Source of the DNA: Limnomonas spitsbergensis | Lineage: Eukaryota > Chlorophyta > Chlorophyceae > Chlamydomonadales | Direction of reading: 5' to 3' | Length of the DNA stretch: 64,000 nt | Assembly: GCA_037349105.1 (NCBI GenBank) | Contig: JAYJMM010000029.1 | Coordinates: 744,001 to 808,000, forward strand | Shown: positions 56,440 to 64,000 of the stretch, one piece after another | How the letters are laid out: the number at the start of each line of letters is the position of its first letter | How positions within the stretch are numbered: the stretch's first letter is position 1 | The notes under the pieces: generated by a model | Told to the model about the DNA's origin: nothing | What the model saw: the letters and a program-made list of their open reading frames with translations, nothing else | Databases searched by the model: none | Translations under genes and position numbers: made by a program

Positions 56440-59400
56440 TGTGCCTGTTTGTAAAGTAGATGAGTAGATGGTTTGGACCTGCAGATTGGCACAGCGAATG
56501 CAAGCCTCGACCCGGGAGCGCTCCCAGATTCCCCATAGCTCCGTCCGAGAGCTGACTAGGAGAGCTGCTCGAATTCATCTTCTCCCAGTCCACGCGATAA
56601 GCAGTCAGCAGCCAGGCTCCCTCCCTTCCTGAATTAGCTCCTCGCTATGGCTGCACAGTGCGAAAGGCTCCCAGCTAGAGGATGCCTTTCTTCCAGACGA
56701 GAGCTCCCAAACCCCAGCTCCACTGCTCACTAAATCAGCAAAGCAATTGAAGGATGACAAAGCGAGAGGGCTTCAGAGTGAACCACGAGGCAGGGCTTTT
56801 GAGGGTCGTCTGAATTTTCTATCACAGAATGCCGTTCAAGAGAGATGCAGGGACCCGCAAAGCTTCAGACTCACCTGCTTAGCGCTATGTGTTTAGACCA
56901 TAGAATGTGCTTGGACCGGAGTCTAGTGATTTGTCGGGAGTACGTAGGCCAGCGTGTACGGCACTCGACCGGACCCATCTAGCTTCGGAGTTTAGTATCT
57001 AGCAAGTCATATGGGTCCGTCGACGCATGCACATTTTAAGCAGCTTTAAATCACACTAAAACTTTTACTTGAACAGCAAATTAAAGACTACACCTCTGCC
57101 TGGCAGGTAGGTTACCTGCGGGATTAGTGCGGGGTGCGCAAAAAATCTGTTACCGTATCTGAATCCTAGTGCCAACCACTCTGCACACAACAGGTGTATT
57201 TATTTCATGTATACACATGTGCAAGCTTCTTTGTGAGCAGGGGCTGCTCGTCCTGATGCATGGCATCCTCATCATCGCCAATCGCCATCATGCTCAGACA
57301 CCATGCATTTGCCATAGCCGGTTCGCTGATGTCTTGCATCTGCCGTCACATCAGTAACAGATGACAGGTGTTGTCCACGAAACTAGTTGTGCTCATCATA
57401 CCGCTGGAAACTGGTAGCGATGCGTCATGCACTCGTGCTTAGCGTCAATTTTCTTTCGTTTGAGGGCACATCTTCACCTCTGCCAGGGGATGCCTTTGTC
57501 TTCCCGGCCACAGACTTTGGCAAAGGGGAACTATATCACAGGTCTAAACCCAGGGCGGGGCTGCAGTAATCTGCCGTCGCCATGCATGGTGGGCTCATCC
57601 AGAAACTATAGGTGATGAGTACCGGTAGCAGTGACAGTATGACACTTATTTATATTGGATAGTGCACTTGATTTTCATCCACAGCCGGTTGCACCTCAGG
57701 TATACCAAGAGTCTACCACCACCTGGACACTGGCACAGCGTCCTGGACTCAAGAAGACCAGGACCTTGATCCCCCAGACCTGATATAAAATCTGAATAGG
57801 GCGCGAGTCAGAGTCCGCAAAAGCTCGTCTGGGTGTCACGAAGAGGAGGGACACCTGGAGCCTGCGTGCCCCTGCTGCTTCCGATGCTGGCCAGCGTCTG
57901 GCCCACACCCGTGATTGCCCCAATAAGCAGTTAGACAGTAATCTGATCAGGATGGTTGCATGGCTGCCCGCAATGGTGCTGGCCCTATGCCTTGCATGGC
58001 GTGCAATGCGCTGCTGGCTTGGCGCATGAATGGAGGGGGATGCTTTGCCTAGGAAAGCATTAGCTTAGACCGCATGCCACTAGGGTGCCTCTGGAGAGGC
58101 GCCCCTCTGCTCCTTAAGGCCAAGTCCTATCGCCTGCAGCTCCACAAGCAGTAGCATGCCGACATCATGGACCAAGCAGGCAATGGCATTTTGTTATATT
58201 ATAATCAATAGCTGATTTCAATAAATCACTGTGTTCTGCATGACTTTGAATACCATAACCAATTTCATGAAGAATATACGAATATAACTGACCTGCTACC
58301 CTTACTGCAGCAGCTATGCAGCCGGGCGGCAGCTGCAACGACACGGCCGATGCAAGCTGGGTGAGGATGGCAGATGCTCTGAGGCTAGCGGCATTTAAGG
58401 TGTGCATTGCATTGAAGGTGGGCATTGCATTGGGATGCGTGCCAAATGGGCAATTTGTTTGCTTGCGACCCGATTTCCGAGCTGATCCCAGCCGGTGTTT
58501 GTAATCTCAGACCGTAAGCGACCATCAGATCCAGGGAAAGAAATCACTACTGGGGCCTTGACCAAACGCTGAGTCTCACGCAGGCCCGAACAAATTTACT
58601 TGCCACCGGACACCAGGCAGCAACCCACCGGACTGCGACCCCTGTTTGAACGACGGATTACATCTATAGCATGCAGTTGCTACCTATCCCTGCTTCCCAC
58701 TGGTTTTTCTCCACTGGGTCAAAAATATTGACAGCACCTTGGGCGGAAGTAGAGTTACACCTACCAATCAAATAGCTCTTCAGCCTGAGCCCCTGCCTTC
58801 CTTCTCCTCTGCTGCAGGCTTGCCGTCAATTGCCCAAACCTCGACAATGTCTCCAGCCTGTCTGGCAGCATTTTACTGACGTTCCAAATGGTGCGCAGGT
58901 TGGATATGAGTTCATAAGGTTATGAGTAACGCTCTTAGTGGCATCCAACTCAGGAGACCTAGAATGCAAATTTGGGGGTCAGAAAGCTCTATCCCCCAGA
59001 CCTCCTCTGGGAGATAGAATGGATTTATGATTGCACCTTCTGTTCAAAAATCCTGATGGAAGGTGTTAAGATCGGAGGGCTCTTCTGATTGGGATAATAC
59101 AAGATGTTGATCTGCTGGTGATTGCTAATCCTTTAACCTGTTCGATTCCATCCACGTATTTCCCGCTGACATTTATCAGCCTGACCAACACTTCAACGAG
59201 AGGGTCTGGTTGTAGTGTTGGACTGGGACCTGGTCCGGGTGTGTCACTGAAATTCTGAATGCACACGTGCTCCATCCCATCCACATATTTTCTGCTGAAA
59301 TCAGCCTGAGCAACACTGCAACCAAGGGTTCTGGTTGAAGTGATGGGCTGGGTCCAGGTTCGAGTACATGACTGAAATACTGCATACACACGTCCAACGT

Positions 59401-60437
59401 CCACTCCTTCCTCAAAATAGGCTCAAGACCGATTCTCACCTTGTGAATCAACCATTGGTGATGCAAAATTATTGAAGACCTGCTTATTTGTTTTTAGTGA
59501 AGGACATAAGGGTTCCTCAAATAATGATGTTTCTCAGAGATTGCTCAGGGCACCTGCCATAAATGTATCGAAATATTCCATCCCTACCGTTGGTTGAACT
59601 GCATCTTTATTTGTGAGTGGTCCGGAAATTCGGAATGTTATGTGTATAACAATTAAAACCACCGTTCCGTTGCTTGCACTGCCAGCACCAGTTCGTTTCG
59701 TGATGTGCATTTGCAGTGAGTGGGATAGCGCATAGAGCAAACTCAGCATAGATCAACAGAGTCTGATGATCTATGCTGCATTAATCCGATGACATGCTAC
59801 CCATGGTAGCAAAATCCGGATAACCCTGTGCCGTATCATGATGTATCATTCCAAATCGAGCCGTATCCGGCTACCTTGCCAGTGGTTGTAAAATCCGGCT
59901 TAATTAATCCGTGCTGTGTCTTGCTTTCATGATGCTACCGGTCTGAACTTAAGAGGGAATCCTCATTTGGTCTTCTCCATCCTGCCTAACAAGAAGAACA
60001 TGAGGACAAGTATGTGAAAGAAGGAAGGGGAGATGTTTTCATCAATCCGGCATGCACTATAGGGTAGAGGTTATACTGCAAGCACGCAGTTCGAGACTGT
60101 GCTGCATCAGAGTACGAGATCAGAGCCTGGTTCGCTGTGATAAACCCTGTCAAATTCAAATTATTTCAATTCAAAAATGTTTCGACACCCTGTGCCAACG
60201 TCATTTATTTACCATCAGAGTTAAGACCTTCATTTCGGAGTCAAGTTATAAACTCTTACCTGAGCAGTTGTTTGGGAAGAATCCAACTCTGATCCAGGCA
60301 AGGCTTAATTCTGCATTCAACATACAGCGACCATCGAGGCATCGACGACATCCAAGTATCCAAGCAACCGAACAGGCTCGGACGATTAGACACATCAGAA
60401 GCGTCAAGTTCTGCAACAATTCGTGAATAAACTGGGC
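56440..60437. other. 4-kb gene-poor stretch
   Basis: It includes the promoter and leader of the SR gene (left) and the promoter and leader of the glycosyltransferase gene (right). I found no exon set that closes in phase. An exon-like piece around 58825-58900 (acceptor CTGCTGCAG, frame CPNLDNVSSLSG) has no partner. A 124-codon open frame at 60052-60426 ends 12 bp before the glycosyltransferase start and is more likely leader sequence. A short tandem duplication lies at 59130-59400. Confidence 0.45.
59130..59400. repeat. tandem duplication, two diverged units of about 125 bp
   Basis: Units share CATCCACRTATTT, GCTGA, CAGCCTGA, CAACAC, TCTGGTTG and GACTGAAAT/CACTGAAAT words and a CACACG end, at about 59140-59265 and 59270-59395. 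Intergenic. Confidence 0.7.
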
Positions 60438-63400
60438 ATGCGAATCATGATCAGCAGAACTGACAATAGCCAGGGGCTCACTACGATCAGTCTGTCAATT
60501 CTCTCTCGCTTGTTTCTTCTGGCACTCGGCGTCGCGGGAAGCGTGCCCTCCAGTTTATACTGGGAAGGCACAGAGCTCGGCGTGTGGCACTGCGCGATTA
60601 ATCTGCACTCAGACGACTTCCCCGCGCTGTCAGCCCGCACGGATGTGCCGGTCACCAATTTCACGATGCACGTATTCCTGCGGTACATCTCCTGGGAGGG
60701 TGACAGCAAGGTGACCATCAAGGGCATGGTGGCTACAGACGTGCCAGGGAGCCAGAAGGGCGCCACCAATCGTGACAATCCACCCTATGTCAAGCTAGAC
60801 CCAAAGCTGGTACTCCATAGTGCTGCTGCAAATGCTGACTGGCCACTCCCAACTACGCTGAAGTTCCCGCTTGCACCTGTCTGGCATGCACGGACCATGG
60901 ACACTGTCGCACGTATTCCAGCAGCACAGGCAGTTGCAGCTCACCATGAATATGTGCTCACGGCTCTCGGTGGCAGCCAGGGTCGCAGCTGCAAATTGAA
61001 TCCAATGGCTCAGCTACAGCCAAGAGGTGTCAAGGCCGGCCATCCGGGAGGCACAGAGAGCATCCTCGACCTCAGCAGGGTCTCCAAACATGGCCATTGG
61101 ATGAGGCTCGGAGGCTCAAATGCCACACCTGGCCGCCGCGGCTTTGAAATGCCGCGCGAGGCTGTGGTGGTGGTGAAGCCTCTCATCAACATCGGCCTGC
61201 ACATGGCGGCCCTGCTGGACAGACACATCCAACACCATGCTATGCTGGGCTTCACCAGGTGCGCATGCAGAGCGATAGAAAATTGCCCTGTTAATTGTGT
61301 TGATAGTTTTCAGATTTATGGTGGAAGATTTTTACACGGTTTTTATTCCATACCGGTATCAATGTGAGCAGAAAATCTGAAATACCAGGGTAGGTCAGCA
61401 GGTCATAGAAGATTCGATCAGAATACAGCAAAGCTAACCAAATTAAATCAGGAGCCAGTAGATAATCCATCGCTTCAATGTTTTGAATACGGTATCATAG
61501 TGGAAGGGTCAGATCCAAGGGGAATGTTAAGGGCATCAGAGTGAGAAAAACTGTTTTGAAAGAAATCTGATGGTATGGGTATGAGAGTGAGAAGATCTGA
61601 TGCAAGGGGAAAGGGGCGAGTGTCAGAGCGGAAAGATCGGATTTAAGAGGAATCAGATCCGAGGAGAATTAATGAAACTGGTATCAGAGTTGAAAGGTCT
61701 TGGAGTGAGCTAATGGGGGACTATTTTTGCTGGAATAATGACACTGACTGTGTTTCTCACCACCCTCAACTTCAAAGCTATTTGCTGTACGTTCGCGCGA
61801 CTGACATCGAAGCGTTGCTGGACATGGGGCTAGTCCACACTTGGGCGAAACAGGGCATACTGCGGATTGTGCACTGGGATGCTGTTCCGGAGCATGATGT
61901 GCCCTACTGGGATCAGCAGGTGGTGTACAACCATGCTGTGCTGGCAAGCATTGGCAGGCCCACATTTCTGGCCATGATCGACCTGGACGAATATGTGAGT
62001 CACAGTTTTTCAGGGGGTAGCACTTAAGCTGCATTTAAGCTTCAACAAGGCCTGCAGCCATCAGGGCTTGATGCAACAAGCCCTGCTGCTTGGCAATGGC
62101 CGTAGGCCGGTCAAGGTTTGGTCCTAATTGGCCCAGAGGTGGCTGCCAGGCAGCGCGCCAAAGTGGGTATCGTGTACACTAAATTGAACACTGGCGTGAT
62201 TATCATCAGGCTGACATGAGGCTTACAGTGAGTCTGGTGATTTGGTTCAGCTTTTGATCTTGTTTTTGCTTTCAGACTGAAGGTCAGACTGAAGCTGTGG
62301 TTTAAATTTCGGCTGTGAAAAATACGGCAAATCCTCGAAGGCAGCGTGCCGGTACCGTAAAAAGCTTGATGCTCCACTACCCCATCTGAGTCCACATAAT
62401 TGAGGATCAGATGTAAAGACCAATATAAGCACACCGTCTTTCTACTTATCCCCTATGATCTTTGTTGCCTTGCCGAGTAGGCTCACACATGACTGCATGA
62501 AGTACAGATCTGTCTCATGACTCTCATTCCCCTGATCCTTCCTGCACCTTGCTGCTTCCGGCGTACTTGAAGCTGGTGTCGCTGCACCCTAGCCTCAACA
62601 ATGTCTTTGAGATGGTGCGAGCCTGCGCCCCAGAATCGGAGCCTCTGGTAAACCTGATGCTTCCACGCTTCAACGTGATGGCTGACCTATGGCCAAGGAA
62701 CACGATGGATGGGGACCTTCAGCAATTGCAGCAAGTGGACACGCTTGACGAAGACCCACTGTCTAGGTGTGTGGGGGAAGCTGTTTTGAAGGGAGTCCGG
62801 TTAGGGTAAACTGAAAGACTTAGGTCCTTTCTTGTTTCAGAATTTCCTGTTTTGTATGGCCAACCACTGCATAAAATTATGGTGAGCTGACTGCTGAAGC
62901 CAAAATGTGTCCATTTGATGAAGCCGCTGCTCCTCTCTATTTGATGTCCTCCGGTGCTAGGTACTCCCTGATCAATTTGAAGTATCCGCCAGCTGTAAAG
63001 ACCATGGTGATACCCAATTTCGTCAGCCACTTCTACGTGCACTTTGCAACCTCCTACAAGCCGTACAAAAGGACGAAATCAAACCCAACTTGCATGATGC
63101 TGGTGCGTTCTGGAGATGCTTAGCACTGAATGCAATATTTGTTTGCTTAGTTGCTTGTATCCAGTATCCTGTTCCCAATTTATGACCCTAATCCCACCTG
63201 CTCGAACCTTAGCAATGTTGTGGCATGGTCACATAAATGTCAAAGCAGCAACCTGGGGCTTGGGAACTGTGCATTTGCTCTTTCTTCATGGTATTCCGTG
63301 CATCCAGAGGCTACATCTGTCCCCAGAAAAACAGGTTTTGAGGTGACCTCTGCAGTGTTCATTTTAGTGCGCACCGGACCACTTTCGGGGTAATGCCAAG

Positions 63401-63852
63401 CAGGCACCACTGGTTCAATCGGGACCAAGCCTGGACCGTCCTACAGTTGATGCCCTAAGCGGCAGGGCTTGCTGCACCAGGCACCCATGACCTTCAGCCG
63501 TGATATAGCTGAATTTTAGCTGGAACGCCCCAACATGTACAGTAATGCTCTGCTGCTTTTTGCTGGACAGGCCCACGTCTCCAACCTGTACAAGCCCCGC
63601 GAGGTGGATCCTCAACGCATCTTGTCCAGGTTCACGCATGAGGGTTTCTGGAATCAGGCATTGTCCCGGCTGCGCGAGCAGCGGCAGGCCTGGCTCTGCA
63701 CGGCAAATGACAGCAGCACCGCTGCAGCTGTTGTGGTGGCTGAAGTGCGACTGCTTCTGTCAGGAGAGAAAAGCAAAGATGTAAGACTGCCCTCGAATGA
63801 CGGATTGACGGCCCCAAGTGACTCTATCTTGGTAAGACTGCGAGGCAACTGA
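60438..63852 (+). CDS. GT92 (DUF23)-type glycosyltransferase, type II membrane protein
   Basis: Exons: 60438-61258, 61778-61994, about 62549-62766, 62961-63102, and 63571 to a stop at 63850-63852 (or a donor at 63780). The N-terminus has a short cytosolic part with arginines, then a hydrophobic segment (ISLSILSRLFLLALGVAG), consistent with a Golgi signal anchor. The domain runs from HHAMLGFTSYLLYV through WDQQVVYNHAVL and AMIDLDEY (DxD-like metal site, residues 342-346) to VIPNFVSHFYVHFATSYKP and AHVSNLYKPREVDPQRI, an order typical of GT92 proteins. The sugar and acceptor are unknown. The junction from exon 2 (phase 0 after DEY) into LLLPAYLKL has no AG acceptor in frame. Using a later donor at about 62011 with an acceptor at 62505 keeps the frame but inserts an unlikely segment. 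The other junctions are clean. Confidence 0.7.
62008..62194 (+). repeat. MITE-like element, copy 24 (glycosyltransferase intron 2)
   Basis: Contains GCAACAAGCCCTGCTGCTTG, CCGTAGGCCGGTCAAGGTTT and ends ACACTAAATTGAACACTG. It begins about 15 bp after the donor of exon 2. Confidence 0.75.
63353..63543 (-). repeat. MITE-like element, copy 25 (complete ends)
   Basis: Starts CAGTGTTCATTTTAGTGCGC and ends GGAACGCCCCAACATGTACA. It lies 27 bp before the acceptor of the last glycosyltransferase exon. Confidence 0.8.
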
Positions 63853-64000
63853 AACTAGTGGACTGAAGCTGGAGGCTGGATGTATGACGAGCGTTTCACA
63901 TCATTCTCCAACTTGCCATCAGTGATCACATCTCAAGTGCAAGTAAGAAACGTCTATGGAGTTATGCAGCCACCAACCCCTTTGATTTCCCTCCTTACAC

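Noticed and set aside
58825..58905. An isolated exon-like piece with a good acceptor
   Set aside because: There is no partner exon in phase on either side and no recognisable domain.
60052..60426. A 124-codon open frame upstream of the glycosyltransferase
   Set aside because: No motif, ends 12 bp before the glycosyltransferase start, and is basic and cysteine-scattered like translated leader sequence.

Overview
The window is nuclear DNA from a green alga, most likely a flagellated chlorophyte of the Chlamydomonas/Volvox kind. No single marker proves the lineage. The evidence is intron-dense genes with GT-AG introns, GC-rich exons, a triosephosphate isomerase with a plastid-type N-terminal extension, a WDR93-like protein of the axoneme type, a GT92/DUF23 glycosyltransferase, and many short interspersed elements and minisatellites in introns. 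Exon models were built by hand from splice sites and phase continuity. Where every junction closes in frame I treat the model as strong.

Layout, left to right. 1-1085: 3' part of a non-LTR retrotransposon (family A). 8240-1931 (minus): nine-exon gene for a 775-aa low-complexity protein of unknown function. 8633-9761 (plus): S40/DUF584-like gene, divergent from it, followed by coding-like sequence to 10458 and by solo retrotransposon 3' ends to 11860. About 16600-11984 (minus): protein with a C-terminal J domain, with a 49-bp minisatellite in an intron. 16789-28470 (plus): 13-exon DEAD-box helicase of the DDX24/Mak5 type. 28655-31470: retrotransposon debris, including a frame-broken second LINE (family B). 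32020-35451 (plus): RING-CH protein with a 21-nt microexon. 40255-36515 (minus): DsbA-fold oxidoreductase with an 11-nt microexon splitting its CPWC motif. 40772-48985 (plus): WDR93-like protein. 51409-49612 (minus): triosephosphate isomerase, with a 412-bp fold-back element just upstream. 53469-52725 (minus): second copy of LINE family A. 56439-54565 (minus): SRSF1-type SR splicing factor. 56440-60437: gene-poor. 60438-63852 (plus): GT92-type glycosyltransferase.

The genes do not form one pathway; this is ordinary eukaryotic gene order with unrelated neighbours. What unites the window is how its introns are built. A 170-205 bp element with short terminal inverted repeats occurs at least 25 times, mostly inside introns. 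In five genes a short stretch spanning an exon-intron junction has been tandemly duplicated into the adjacent intron, leaving decoy splice sites. I regard this second pattern as the most interesting observation here.
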